Shown: piece by piece, positions 1-12,300 of the stretch
Position numbering within the stretch: the stretch's first letter is position 1
Layout of the letters: each line of letters begins with the position of its first letter
Source of the DNA: Strigomonas culicis
Taxonomy: Eukaryota > Euglenozoa > Kinetoplastea > Trypanosomatida > Trypanosomatidae
DNA: 34,185 nucleotides
Assembly (NCBI GenBank): GCA_000482145.1
Contig: AUXH01000154.1
Span: 1 to 34,185 of the forward strand
Direction of reading: 5' to 3'
Program-made: the position numbers and the translations under genes
The notes under the pieces: generated by a model
What the model was told of the DNA's origin: nothing
Seen by the model: the letters and a program-made list of their open reading frames with translations, nothing else
The model's database searches: none

Positions 1-1
1 G

Positions 2-658
2 AAGGGCAAAACCGTCGTGGTATCCGGCTCTGGCAACGTGTCCCAGTATGCCATGGAGAAGTGCATCCAGCTTGGCGCGAAGGTGCTCGCCGCCTCGGAC
101 TCGGCTGGTATGGTCTACGAGAAGGATGGTATCACCCAAGAGAAGCTGGAGGTGTTGAAGGACATCAAGAACAACAAGCGCACGTCTCTTGCTGAGTACG
201 CGAAGCTGACCGGTGCCGAGTACACTGCCGGGAAGCGCCCGTGGACGATCAAGAGCGACATTGCGCTCCCGTGCGCCACGCAGAACGAGCTCGAGATCGA
301 GGACGCGAAGAACCTGATTGCGAACGGTACGACCCTGGTCGCTGAGGGCGCGAACATGCCGACCACGGAGGAGGCCACCATTGCGCTCCAGAAGGCGGGC
401 GTGCTCTTCGCGCCGGGCAAGGCCTCCAACGCGGGTGGCGTGGCCATCTCTGGCATTGAGATGTGCCAGAACGCGGCTCGCCTCTCGTGGTCGAGGAAGG
501 AGATCGACACTCGCCTCCACGGCATCATGAACAGCATCCACACCACCTGCTCCACGTACGGCAAGACCGACAACGGCGTGATTAACTACGTCGATGGAGC
601 CAACATCGGTGGTTTCGTGAAGGTGGCGGATGCCATGATCGGCCTCGGTGTGATCTAA
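2..658 (+). CDS. GDH: NADP-type glutamate dehydrogenase, C-terminal part (5' partial)
   Basis: The reading frame is open from the first bases and ends at TAA 656-658, giving about 218 residues of a protein that is usually about 450 long in this family. It begins just before the nucleotide-binding motif SGSGNVSQYA and continues through the segments EGANMPTTEEA and GKASNAGGVAISGIEM, which are hallmarks of hexameric NADP-dependent glutamate dehydrogenases. The enzyme interconverts glutamate and 2-oxoglutarate plus ammonia, using NADP(H). The visible part is the dinucleotide-binding domain and the C-terminal helices; the catalytic-lysine domain lies upstream of the window. No targeting signal can be judged because the N-terminus is missing. 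There are no frameshifts in the visible part. The cofactor assignment rests on overall resemblance to NADP-type enzymes rather than on a residue tested here. Confidence 0.95.
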   Translation, partial: KGKTVVVSGSGNVSQYAMEKCIQLGAKVLAASDSAGMVYEKDGITQEKLEVLKDIKNNKRTSLAEYAKLTGAEYTAGKRPWTIKSDIALPCATQNELEIEDAKNLIANGTTLVAEGANMPTTEEATIALQKAGVLFAPGKASNAGGVAISGIEMCQNAARLSWSRKEIDTRLHGIMNSIHTTCSTYGKTDNGVINYVDGANIGGFVKVADAMIGLGVI

Positions 659-980
659 TCAAGGACGGGAAAAAAAAAGAGCAAAAAACTATCGAAAATT
701 ATAAACAGAAAGAATGACAAGAGTCACAAGAGTTAGTCTTGACTTATCTCAAGTATACCTTGTTATCTACGCGATTTGGGTTCTCATTTTTTTTTTTTTT
801 TTACTTTACTCTCAAATGTTCATGTTGTATCTTATTCCTCGATTCGATGTTAGCCTATATACTTTCTTGGAAAAAAAAAGAAATTCATAAGCTTACCTTG
901 TTTAGAACTGAAGAGTTGGTGAAGTAACGTATTTCATTTTTGACATATCGGAAAAGAACACCCATCAATTACAATTGTAC

Positions 981-1011
981 TTTTTTTTTCTTTTCTGGTG
1001 CATCCTCGTAG
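981..1011 (+). promoter_or_regulatory. Candidate trans-splice acceptor for the COG8 gene; gap 659-1193
   Basis: A T-rich polypyrimidine tract (981-996) is followed by the first AG at 1010-1011, which would leave a 5' UTR of about 180 nt before the ATG at 1194. An earlier T-run (787-803) with an AG near 853 is a weaker alternative. The rest of the 535-bp gap is A/T-rich presumed UTR, with no credible ORF or RNA gene. Confidence 0.45.
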
Positions 1012-1193
1012 GATGTGTACTTGGTGCCCTTGTGCGCCCTGTCGCTCCCCTTGGTGCTCAGACTGGCGCGCGGGTGTTGTGTCCCCTATCGCTGCTCTCT
1101 CTGTTCTCAATCGTCTTTGTTCTTGTGAGTTATCGGTATCTGTAGTTAAAAGCGGGAAGTGCCGTACGCCCGTAGATTGAAAAGAGCAACGCT

Positions 1194-2843
1194 ATGCTGA
1201 ACGAAGAAGAACAGGCCCGTCAGAGTATCGCGGATGTGGCGGTCGCGAACTACAATCTGCTCGTGCGCGCCCAGGAGACAAACAAGGTGATGGCCACCCT
1301 CTCTGCGGAGGCGGAGACCGTTGTCCATCAAATGACGGGCACGCTGGCGTCGCTGCAGCGCTACAGCGACGACGTGATGCAGACGGGCGAGCGGTGGCGG
1401 CAGGAGCGGCAGCTGCTGCGCAGCGCCGCGGAGCAGCAGCAGGTGCTGCTGGGCCTCATGGAGGCGCCGGCGCTGGTGGAGGAGTGCGTGCGCAGCGAGC
1501 TGTACCACGAGGCGCTGCAGGTGGCGCAGCACGTGCGCAGCTGGGCGCTCGCCGCCCACCGCGTGGACATGATCGCGCAGCTGGAGAGGCGCGTCCGCGC
1601 GGCGCTGCTCCGCAGCGTGCGGGAGCACGTGCTGCCGCAGCTGTCGGGCCCCATGTCCATCGACGGCGCCTTCAAGATCGTGACCTTCTGCCTGCGGCTC
1701 GGCTTCAGCAAGGGGGAGGTGCGGCACCTTTTCCTGGCCGAGCGCAGTCGCGCGATGGCCAAGCTGTGGGCGGAGGTGGCCGCGCACAGCGTCGCCTACA
1801 CGCGCGTGCTGAAGTGCGTCGCCGTGTACAAGACGCAGGTGAGCGACACCGTGCTGCAGTACCGCGTGTGCTTCTCGGAGGACGCCCGCGCGGACGACCT
1901 CCCGGCCGCGACGCTGGAGACGGACGCGGATCTGCGCGTGTGGTGCCTCGGGCAGGCGGACCGCTTCGTGGCGATCATGACGGCGGCGATCCATCAGATC
2001 ACCAACGGCTCCGAGCTGGCCCTGGTGCTGGAGCAGTGTGTCAGCTGCTCCAGCACCGCGAGCCGCGTTGGCATGGACGTGTCGGCCGCCTTGAACGAGT
2101 GCATCCACACCCGCGCCAAGGACCTGTTCGCCGAAAATATGAAGCACGCGGTCAACGGGTACAAGACGTCCATGATGAGCTGTTCGTGGCGCTGTGCGAC
2201 ATCGGCGCTGTCGCCGTTGGAGTCTGCCCCGGGCGCGAGCGCGGCGGAGGTCGGCGGCGCGCTCACGACGCCGCCGACGTCGCTGATGAGGTGGCTGCCG
2301 CTGGCCTACGCCCTCAACGGGCTGCTCGCGGCTTTCAACGCGGTGCGCAAGTGCATGGTGGCCGGCACGGCGTTCTACTGCTGCGCGGCGGTGGTGCGGC
2401 TGCACCAGCACATGCTTCAGGACCTCCTGAGCGATGGGGAGATGGTGCTCTCCATGGATAGCAAGGAGCGCGAGGCGTACACGCAGTTCGCGCGGGCCTT
2501 CACCGGTGTGTTCTTCCCGTACGTGCTCCGCTGCCTGGATGCGCTGCTGCCGCCGCACATGAGCCGGTGGGTCGAGCAGCAGCTCGCGAGCGACATGGGG
2601 CGGCTGACGTCCCTTGTGCCCGCCGCCGCGCGGGAGGCGGGACCGGCCGCCCCCGCGCCGGTGCCGGCGGTGCCCGCTGCGGTCACACCGCCGCGGGGGC
2701 CCGCGGAGGCCTCCGCGACCGCACCCCCTCCGACAGCGGTTGGCGCTCCAGGGCTTGCGCCGGCGGCTCTGCACCCGCCGGCGGCGCAGGAGCACACCCA
2801 GGCCCCCGCTGCCCCACCTGCTGTGAGCAACCCGTTTGCGTAG
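1194..2843 (+). CDS. COG8: Conserved oligomeric Golgi complex subunit 8 (Dor1 family)
   Basis: This 549-residue protein resembles COG8/Dor1, a lobe-B subunit of the eight-subunit COG complex that tethers vesicles for retrograde traffic within the Golgi. The clearest match is the stretch around residues 88-115 (LMEAPALVEECVRSELYHEA followed by LQVAQHVR), which parallels the animal COG8 segment where a short motif ending in P-x-L is followed by C-V-R and an EAL helix. The following helices, including one with FCLRLGF and LFLAERSRAM, fit the Dor1 domain. The N-terminal part is predicted coiled coil. From about residue 475 the protein becomes a low-complexity Pro/Ala tail ending in SNPFA. ATG 1194 is chosen because an in-frame stop (TAG 1173-1175) lies just upstream. 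The name rests on motif resemblance, without a profile search. Confidence 0.8.
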   Translation: MLNEEEQARQSIADVAVANYNLLVRAQETNKVMATLSAEAETVVHQMTGTLASLQRYSDDVMQTGERWRQERQLLRSAAEQQQVLLGLMEAPALVEECVRSELYHEALQVAQHVRSWALAAHRVDMIAQLERRVRAALLRSVREHVLPQLSGPMSIDGAFKIVTFCLRLGFSKGEVRHLFLAERSRAMAKLWAEVAAHSVAYTRVLKCVAVYKTQVSDTVLQYRVCFSEDARADDLPAATLETDADLRVWCLGQADRFVAIMTAAIHQITNGSELALVLEQCVSCSSTASRVGMDVSAALNECIHTRAKDLFAENMKHAVNGYKTSMMSCSWRCATSALSPLESAPGASAAEVGGALTTPPTSLMRWLPLAYALNGLLAAFNAVRKCMVAGTAFYCCAAVVRLHQHMLQDLLSDGEMVLSMDSKEREAYTQFARAFTGVFFPYVLRCLDALLPPHMSRWVEQQLASDMGRLTSLVPAAAREAGPAAPAPVPAVPAAVTPPRGPAEASATAPPPTAVGAPGLAPAALHPPAAQEHTQAPAAPPAVSNPFA

Positions 2844-2931
2844 GTGCCGAAGCGCCTCTTTGCGAGGGGGAGATGCGAGCCCCCCCCCCTCCTTTTTCTC
2901 TTGATAGCATGTGCTTATATGCATATTTTGT

Positions 2932-2961
<30 letters not shown>
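2932..2961. repeat. (CA)15 microsatellite
   Basis: Fifteen perfect CA units lie in the presumed 3' UTR of COG8. Such dinucleotide runs are common in kinetoplastid spacers and are likely to vary in length between strains. Confidence 0.95.
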
Positions 2962-2962
<1 letters not shown>

Positions 2963-3313
2963 TCTTTTTTCTGTTGCCAATGCAAACACATACTTCTAAG
3001 GTTACATCACTAGTCCATATAGCTCTATTTGCTACTGTTCTTATTTGAATTTCTTTCTCTCTCTCTCCCACCCCGCTCTGGTGTTGTTTCACTGCGATTG
3101 CTACCCTTCGTGTTTGCCTCTACAGATCCAACGAAAGTATCAGCACAACGGAAGGAACACAATAAGGATACCTCAGGAAAGCAAGACAGATCATACTGGT
3201 GCAAAGAAAGATAATAAAAAGAAACGTATTCGGCCATTTTTCTTTTTATTCTCCTTTTCTTTGTTTCCCGTTTCTCTGTTTCTCTGTGTGTGTGTGTCCT
3301 TGTGTATTTCGTC

Positions 3314-3341
3314 GCTTCTTTTTTTTCTTTTTTTTTTATAG
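3314..3341 (+). promoter_or_regulatory. Candidate trans-splice acceptor for the dynein gene; gap 2844-3365
   Basis: An almost pure T/C tract runs from about 3314 to 3337 and ends in ATAG (AG 3340-3341), 24 nt before ATG 3366. A second tract (about 3048-3090) with an AG at 3124-3125 would give a longer leader of about 240 nt. Apart from these tracts and the CA repeat, the 522-bp gap holds nothing recognisable. Confidence 0.6.
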
Positions 3342-3365
3342 CAATACATATACTTGTTTCTACCC

Positions 3366-6300
3366 ATGTCTAGCAAGTCGACCAAAAAGGACTTTCGGTA
3401 CACCGCCCCCAAGGCGACCCAGGACCACGTGCACCGTAACCCTGCCCACGTAGCCAAGGATGCGCAGGACATGTACGGGGGCGTGAACCCGCTTGTGCAC
3501 CGCTTATACTGCGACGGTGCAACGAGCAGCAACGACCTGGGCGTGCCGGGCCGCCTCACGTCGCTGAGTGCACACGCGCAGAGCGCCGTGCCGACGGTCG
3601 ACGACGCCGCGCACGCGAGCAGCGCACCCCCTAGCCGCGGCGCCGAGACGCACCCCGTGGCCGACGCGGCGGCCTCCGCCGGCGCGTCACGCGGCAACAC
3701 CACTTTCGTGAACTCGCTACAGGTGTTCCAGCCGCCCAGCTACCAGGATGACGACCTGAAGCGCATCTTCACGACCTCCTCCCAGCAGGGCGCCATGTCG
3801 ATGCCGAAGAAGCGGCCGGCCCCGCCGCCGAAGCTACAGCCGCTCAGCGCGAAGACAAAGACGGAGGCCGCGGACGCCGCCGACGAGACGTGCCTCGCCG
3901 CGAGCAGGATCCCGCGCTTCGTCAAGGCCACCTCCAACTCGCCCAACGAGTTCGCCTACATGGTGATGCGGCCGCGCGGCATCCGGGACCGCTTTAACCC
4001 GTATGACCTGCAGGTGGTCACGCACAAGGATCTCGACCCGCGCCACTACTTCACCGTGTCCGCGTCCGGCGTGACGCAGTTCGTGAACGGCGCGGCGGAG
4101 TTCATCGAGCTGCCCACGTGGGAGCGGGAGTGCCGGGTGTTCGACCGCCTCAGCGAGCTGCCCATCTTCCGCGACTACAAAAAGTGGCGGTCCTTTCTGC
4201 TGTGGCGCGCCCTCGTGCGGCGGCAGGCCATGACGAAGTGCAGCAGCTTCCTCACGAGCAACCTCCTGTACATCCACCCCAACCTGTCCGGCACGCTGCA
4301 GTCGGTGCGCAAGATCTGCCTCGACTTCCTGGCGACGAACAACCTGTACGTGCCGGCGACCGAGACGCGGACGCTGGAGGGGTACTGCGGCGTTCTGCGC
4401 CAGCACCTCGACAAGGAGCGCGGGCGCATCGAGCGGATGATCAAGATCATTCGCGAGAAGGTGGAGCAGGCGTGCAAGGCGGCCATGGTGACCGCGCAGA
4501 TGGAGCGCGACGCCAGCAAGCTCAGCAAGGACGAGGACGCGGTGCGCAAGAAGAAGAAGGTCGTGGACATACGCGAGCTGGGCACCATGCAGCAGCCCTC
4601 CTACATCGAGGTGGCGCAGCGCAAGGCGACGTGCCAGCGGCTGACCGCCTTCATCCGGCTGTGCGACTACCTCGTCATCACCTGCCTCACCAGGCTCGCC
4701 GACAAGGCCATCGAGGCGATGCAGGAAGACCTCGAGTACCCGAAGAAGGAGCGGCCGGTCGCTGCCAGTGAGGCGAGGGAGAAGGAGAAGAACAAGAAGA
4801 AGGAAGAGGTGGTCTTCAACGGCGCCCTGCTGAGCATCGAAGTGCAGTTCAACGAGGAGGAGAGCATCATTGAAATCACCCCCTCTCACGATTTGGTGCT
4901 CGAGAGTGTGGAGGACATGATCCGCGACTACGTGCGCACGGTGGGCGGCGTGCCGCGGCTCGTGTCGATGGACACCTTCAAGGCGTACACGGACCAGGCG
5001 CAGGATAACATGAACGAGGCCACGGGCGGCCCGGAGGTAGCCGAGATGGTCGTCTCGGAGCAGTGCTACAAGGAGAACGTCGCGAGGATACGCGACCACC
5101 TCGCGACCGCCTTTGAGGACGTGGAGCACTACGTGGACCTCTTCGATCCGTTCAGAGAGATGTTTGTGGAGAATTCGGCCCTCGACACAGACGCGATTCT
5201 GCATGAAAAGCAAACGTTGGACTTCTTCCGCTCCCGCCTCGCGCTGTACAAGGGCCAGATGGAGTCCATCTCCAGCAAGATCCCCGACTTCAAGGTGGTG
5301 GGTCTCATCCAGGTGTTCACGGAGTCCTTCCGCGAGTTCATGACGCCGAGCCCGGTCGGCTGTCTCGAGGGGTTCCACGACATCCTGCCTCTCATCGCGC
5401 ACCGCGAGAACGAGGCGCTGCTGGAGGAGCTGCAGAAGCAGACGACCTACCTCGCCGTGGCGCCCAAGACGATCGAGCACTATGTGGAGTACTTGGAGTT
5501 CTACCGGAAGCTCGAGGAGAAGCTGGACGACATCGCCGCCACGTACGACTTCACGCGCGATCTGTTCAACCTACTGCAGGAGGAGAAGATCGTGGTGAAC
5601 GAGGATGACCTCGACACGTTCCGCAGCGGCACGCGGCCGCAGTTCGACAAGCTGCGGACGCTCATGCAGATGATTGAGGACGGCAAGGAGACGCAGCAGC
5701 GGCTCTTCTCGCGCAACATCGACGAGCAGATGGACCACCTACGGCACGGCATCGAGGTGGTGTACGACCGGGCGGGCCAGCCCATCGTGTCGGACGAGGG
5801 CGCCGACGTGAACGACGTCATCACGTACATCACCGGGCTGCAACAGGAGGCGGAGACCATCGCGGCGCGCGAGAAGGACCTGCGCCGCTACCAGGTCGCG
5901 ATCGGTGCGGAGGAGACGACGGTGGACACGATGGTGGATATGCTGAACGATGTGAACATGAAGTCGCGCCTGTGGGTCAGCGTGCGCGACTGGGGCGTCT
6001 TTACCGAGGCGACGTGTCAGCAGTCGATCGAGGAGCTCGACATGACCGCGGTGCAGGACACGGTGCAGCAGTACACGACGCTGGTGAAGCAGGTGTCGTC
6101 CAAGCTGCCCAACAACGCCATGGTGCCCAAGCTCAAGAGCCGCGTCGAGGAGTGGCGCACGCTGGCCCCCATCCTGCAGGCGATCCGCAACCCGAAGCTC
6201 AAGTCCGACCACACCCTAAAGATGTCGTTCATCGTCGGCCCCATCGAGGCGCCGGACGGCACGAGCAAGAGCATGACGGAGTGGGGCGCGCAGCTGACGG

Positions 6301-9300
6301 TGGGCCTGCTGCTCGAGAACAACGTCGCGCGGCACCGCGACGAGCTGCTCGCGGTAAGCGCCGCCGCGGTGGAGGAGGATAAGCTGCAGCAGCAGATCGA
6401 CAAGGTCGCCGCCATGTGGACGGGCGGCGGCCCCAAGCCGCCCATGGAGTTTCAGTTCCACAACCACAAGGACATCAAGGACGTGTACACCCTGGTCGGC
6501 AGCTCGGTTGAAGACGCGCTGGCGCTCTTGGATGACAGTCTCATCGGCATCTCCACGATTGCCTCTAGCAAGTTCTGCCAGGGCGTGCTGAAGGGCCAGA
6601 CGGACCGCTGGGACAGCCGCCTCAAGTACATGCAGGAGACCCTCGACGCGTGGGTGGAGCTCCAGCGCACGTGGATCTATCTCGAGAACATCTTCTCCTC
6701 TTCCGAAATCCGCAGCCAGTGGAAGGAGGACGCGAAGCGCTTCGAGAAGGTGGACCGCTTTTTCCGCGATTTGATGCGCAAGGCGCACGACCAGCCGACG
6801 GCGTACCGCGCGCTCCTCATCAACGCACCGTCCTTCGACCTCGGCGAGACGAACGCGGCCAAGTCGCTCAAGGGCGATCTCGACGTCAACATCAAGGAGA
6901 TGGAGCGCGTGCTGTTCAGCTTGGAGAAGAAGCTGGAGGAGAAGCGCCGCTCGTTCCCGCGCTTCTACTTCCTCAGCAATGACGACCTGCTGGACATCCT
7001 CGCGAAGGTGAAGACGCCGGAGCTCATGATGCCGCACATGCTGAAGATGTTCGACGGCATCAAGTCGCTCACCTTCACGGAGAGCAACGACATCACGCAC
7101 TTGCTCTCGATGGAGGGCGAGAAGGTGGAGCTGGTGAACAAGAACGTGAAGGCCCGCGGCCCGGTCGACAGCTGGATGGACATGCTGGAGCGCGAGATGA
7201 TGACCACACTGCGGAAGCACGCCCAGACGTGTCTGGAGGACTTCGAGGAGCGCGGCGACCGCAGCAAGTGGATGTTTCAGCACCCGGTGCAGCTCGTCTT
7301 GATGATGGAGCAGCTGCTGTGGACGCGGAGCGTGGAGGAGGCGCTCGATAAGCCCAACTCGACGGAGCTGATGCTCCAGCTGAAGGAGGTGAACTACCGC
7401 AACCTCGACGAGCTGGCGGGGCTGACGGGCTGCCAGCTGTCCAAGGTGCAGCGCGTGCTGCTGTCGACCATGATCACCATCGACGTGCACGGCCGCGACT
7501 TGGTCGATGAAATGTGCGAGAACGGCGTGGTGGAGACGAAGGACTTTGGGTGGCAGAAGCAGCTGCGCGCCTACTGGGAGAAGGACGAGGACGGCTATGG
7601 CAACATCTTCATTCGGCAGAACAACTCGCGCTTTGTGTACGGCTACGAGTACCTCGGCGCGCAGGGCCGTCTCGTCATCACGCCGCTGACGGACCGCATC
7701 TACATGACCATCACGGGCGCGCTCAAGCTGTACCTGGGCGCCTCCCCGTCCGGCCCCGCCGGTACCGGCAAGACGGAGACGGTGAAGGACTTGGCGAAGA
7801 ATCTCGCGCGGCAGTGCATCGTGTACAACTGCTCGGACGGTGTCACGTACAAGATGATGGAGAAGTTCTTCTCGGGTCTCATCCAGACGGGAGCTTGGGC
7901 GTGCCTGGACGAGTTCAACCGTATCAACATCGAGGTGCTGTCCGTTATTGCGTCGCAGCTCCTCGAAATCAAGCTGGCGCTGCAGAACGAAGTAGAGGCC
8001 TTCACGTTCCAGGGGACGCCGGACGTGCGGGTGCGCACCACGTACGGCAGCTTTGTCACGATGAACCCTGGCTACGCCGGGCGCACGGAGCTCCCGGACA
8101 ACTTGAAGATCCTGTTCCGCCCGGTCGCTGTCATGACACCGGACTTCCGCATGATTGCCGAGGTCATTCTCTACTCGGAGGGCTTCAAGAACGCGAAGGA
8201 CCTGTCGCTGAAGATCACGCAGCTGTACAAGCTCAGCTCCGAGCAGCTTTCGCCGCAGGACCACTACGATTTCGGTATGCGTGCGCTCAAGTCCATTTTG
8301 GTCATGGCCGGCGACCTGAAGCGCTCGCAGCCGGACGTGCCGGAGGACCTCACGCTGATCGTCGCGTGTAACGACTCCAACGTGCCCAAGTTCGTCGCGG
8401 AGGACCTGCCGCTCTTCCAGGGCATCATGCAGGATCTGTTCCCCGGCGTCGCGTTCCCGGAGCGGTCGTACGACGAGCTGCTGCCGGCAATCCAGGCCGC
8501 CATGGCGGAGCGCAAGCTGGTGGACGCCGGCGCGTGGATCCAGAAGAGCATCCAATACTACGAGACGCTCATTGTGCGCCACGGCGTGATGCTCGTCGGC
8601 GCCACGGGCACGGGGAAGACGGAGGTCCGCGACTGCATCGCGCGGTCGCTGACGTCCATGAGCGCGGCGGGCAGCGCCAACCCGACCGCGAAGCCGGTGC
8701 ATCAGTTCGTCATGAACCCCAAGGCGGTGCTGCTCCACGAGCTGTATGGCCAGTTGGATGTCAACACGAACGAGTGGAAGGACGGCGTGTTGGCCGCCAT
8801 CGCCAAGACGTGCGTGCGCGACTCGGAGGGCAGTAAGGACCATCGCTGGATCGTGTTCGACGGCCCGGTGGACACACTGTGGATTGAGTCGCTGAACTCC
8901 GTACTGGACGACTCGAAGCTGCTCTGTCTCGACAGCGGTGAGCGTATCAAGCTGCCGGACACGATCCACTTGCTGTTCGAGGTGGCCGATCTCGCGGTCG
9001 CCTCGCCGGCCACCGTCTCGCGCTGTGGTATGGTGTACGTGGATGTCAGCGATCTGCCGTGGATCGCGGTGGTGCGGCAGTGGTGCGAGACGAAGCTGAC
9101 GGCCTCCGGCATGCCGCCGCGCTGCCGCAAGTACGTCGTCTCACTCTTCGAGACGTACGCGGCAAAGGGCCTCGACTGGCTGAGCCACCAAAAGCAGCTC
9201 ATGCATGCGGGTCACATCAACGTCATGCAGTCGCTGTGCGATCTGTTTACGGCCCTCATCAAGGTGAACAAGCTGACCTTCATGGCCGATCTGCCAGACG

Positions 9301-12300
9301 AGACGGGGCCCGAGGATACGCGGCTCCGGGAGCGGAACGAGCTCTGCAATGCGCTCTTCGCCTTCTCCTTCATCTGGTCCATTGGCAGCAACGTGGACCA
9401 GGCCGGCATGGACAGCTTCGACACGATGGCGCGCACGGTGTTCGAAACGCTCGTGCGCCTGCCTAGCAGTGGGACTGTGTACGACTACACGATCGAGTAC
9501 AAGTCGCGCCTGTTCGTGCCGTGGGAGGCGCAGGTCAAGCCTTTTGCCTACAAGGCGGACATGCCCTTCTTCAACATTCTTGTGCCGACGGTGGACACGG
9601 TGCGCTACAGCTTCCTCGCGAAGACGCTCATTGAGTGCCGCAAGCCCATTCTCTTTAGCGGCCAGACCGGCGTGGGTAAGAGCGTCATCCTCTCCGACTG
9701 TCTCAACTCGAACAAGGAGAGCATGCAGCTGTCGCTTATCATCTTCCAGTTTAGTGCCCAGACGTCCTCCGAGCGCACGCAGATGCTCCTCGAGTCGAAG
9801 CTGAAGCAGAAGCGCAAGAACATCATGGGCGCCGCCCCCGGCAAGCGCGTGGCACTCTTCATTGACGATCTCAACATGCCAGCGCTCGAAGTGTTTGGTG
9901 CCTCGCCGCCGATCGAGCTGATCCGCCAGCTGATGGGCAGCGGCGGCTTCTACGACCGCAAGGTGGCCGGCTTCTGGAAGTTTGTTGAGGACACGACTTA
10001 CGTCGCGGCGTGCGGCCCGCCGGAGGGCGGCCGCAACCCCGTCACGGCGCGGCTGCTGCGCCTCTTCCACCTCTTCCAGATCCCAAATCTCACGAACGAC
10101 TCCATGAAGCGCATTTTCGATTCCATTCTGGGCGGCTTCCTCGACAGTAAGAACTTCAACAAGGACGTGCGTCACTTGACGTCGGCGCTCGTCGCGGCGA
10201 CGGTGGCCGTGTTCAACAAGCTCCAGGAGGACCTGCGCCCTCGCCCGACGACGCCGCACTACACTTTCAATCTGCGCGACCTGGCGAAGGTGTTCCAGGG
10301 CATGACACAGGCCGTGCCGCGCGTCTGCCGCGACGCGCGGAGTATGACGCGCCTGTGGGTGCACGAGTGCATGCGCTGCTTCTACGACCGCCTCTCCACG
10401 CCGGAGGACCGCACCTTCTTCACGGACGAGCTCGTGATGGACGCGCTGGTGCGGCACATACCCGGTACGCACAGCCACGACGAGCTGTTCGGCGGCGAGC
10501 CGCTCATCTGGGGCGACTTCCTGCGCTTCGGGTCCATCGAGCACGTGTACGAGGAGGCGCCGGACCTGAAGCGCATCGCGACGGTGCTGGACGAGTACCA
10601 GGACGACTACAACGCGACCGCCACGATGGTGAAGCCTGGCGAGACTGCGCAGGCGGCGCCGCTCAACCTCGTCTTCTTCAAGGACCACTGCGCCCACCTC
10701 GCCCGCATCATCCGCGTGGTGCGGCAGCCGCGCGGCAACGCGCTGCTGGTCGGCGTCGGCGGCTCCGGCAAGCGGTCGCTGACGCGCCTCGCTTCCTTCG
10801 TGGCCGGCTGCCGCGTGTTCGAGATCTCGGTCGGCAAGGGCTACAGCATGAACGAGTTCCACGAGTTCCTGCTGGAGGTGTACACCTACGCGGGGGTGCA
10901 GAACAAGCCCTGCGTCTTCTCGCTGTCGGACAACCAGATCGTGCACGAAGCGATGCTGGAGGACGTGAACAACATCCTCAACTCCGGCGAGGTCCCGTCG
11001 CTCTTCTCGCCCGAGGAGCGCGAGAAGCGCGTCAGCGCGTGCCTGGAGGCCGCGCAGCAGGTGGGCATCACGAACCGCGACGACGTGTACAACTTCTTCA
11101 TTTCGCGCGTGCGGGATAACATGCACATTGTGCTCTGCATGAGCCCGGTCGGCGACAGCTTCCGCACGCGCTGCCGCCAGTTCCCCTCGCTGACCAACTG
11201 CTGCTCCATCGACTGGTTCGACGAGTGGCCGAGCGAGGCGCTCGAGGGCGTCGCGTCGCGCCTGCTGCAGGGGCTCAGCGCCGCCGTGTCGCCCGAGTTC
11301 TTCGCGAAGCTGCCGATGCTGTGCGTCGACGCGCACACGTCGGTGGTGCGGCTCTCCAACGACTACTGGGAGGAGCTGCGCCGGCGCTACTACATCACAC
11401 CGACGTCCTACCTGGAGTTTATCGACATGTACCAGAGCATGCTGGACAGCCGGCGCGTGCTGCTGGAGGAGCAGCTGTCGCAGGTCGAGAACGGCAAGCA
11501 GAAGATGATCGAGACGGACAAGACCATCGCGACGATGCGGACGGAGATCGAGGAGAAGCGGCCGCTGCTCGAGAAGGCGTCGCAGGAGACGGAGACAGTC
11601 GTGGCGGACCTCACCGTGCGCCAGGCGAAGGCCGCGGAGGTCCAGGTGCAGGTGAAGGCGCAGCAGGAGAGCGCCGCCATCCAGCAGCGCGAGGCGTCCA
11701 AGATCGCGGCCGAGGCGAACAGCCGCCTCGCCGAGGCGAAGCCGATCATCGACCGCGCCAAGGCCGCGCTCGACACAATCCAGGCGAGCGACCTCAACGA
11801 GCTGCGCTCCTTCGCGAACCCGCCGTCGGCGGTGCTCAAGACGACGCAGGCGTGTATGGTGATGTTCGACCCGAAGGAGTTCAACGGCCAGTGGGCGGGC
11901 GGGATGGACTGGAAGGGCGCGCGCGAGTTCCTGTCGCACCGGCCGCTGCTGGACATGATTCGCAACTACCCCACCGAGAACGTGAAGCCGACGGTGCTGC
12001 AGAGGATCCAGAAGTTCATCACGGATGAGGAGTTCACGGTGGAGATCTGCTCGCTGAAGGGCTCGCAGACGTGCGGCAGCCTCTGCGCGTGGGTGCACGC
12101 CGTGAACGAGTACTCGAAGGTGGTGAAGGAGGTGGCGCCGATGCGGCAGGCGGCCGCGGAGGCCGAGGCACACCTGGCCGAGACGAACGCGAAGCTTCAA
12201 GCCGCGCAGCAACAGCTGAAGGAGGTGGAGAAGGAGCTGAAGGAGCTGCAGGCGAACTACGAGGTGAGCCTCAAGAAGAAGAACGACCTGGAGGCCGGCC

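Noticed and set aside
659..1193. tRNA or snRNA gene, or a transcription start or stop region, in the first spacer
   Set aside because: No cloverleaf-like A/B box pair or strand switch was seen; the sequence is ordinary A/T-rich spacer with splice tracts.
1146..2924. Minus-strand open frame of about 592 codons opposite COG8
   Set aside because: It has the same antisense artefact composition, while the + frame encodes a recognisable Dor1-family protein.
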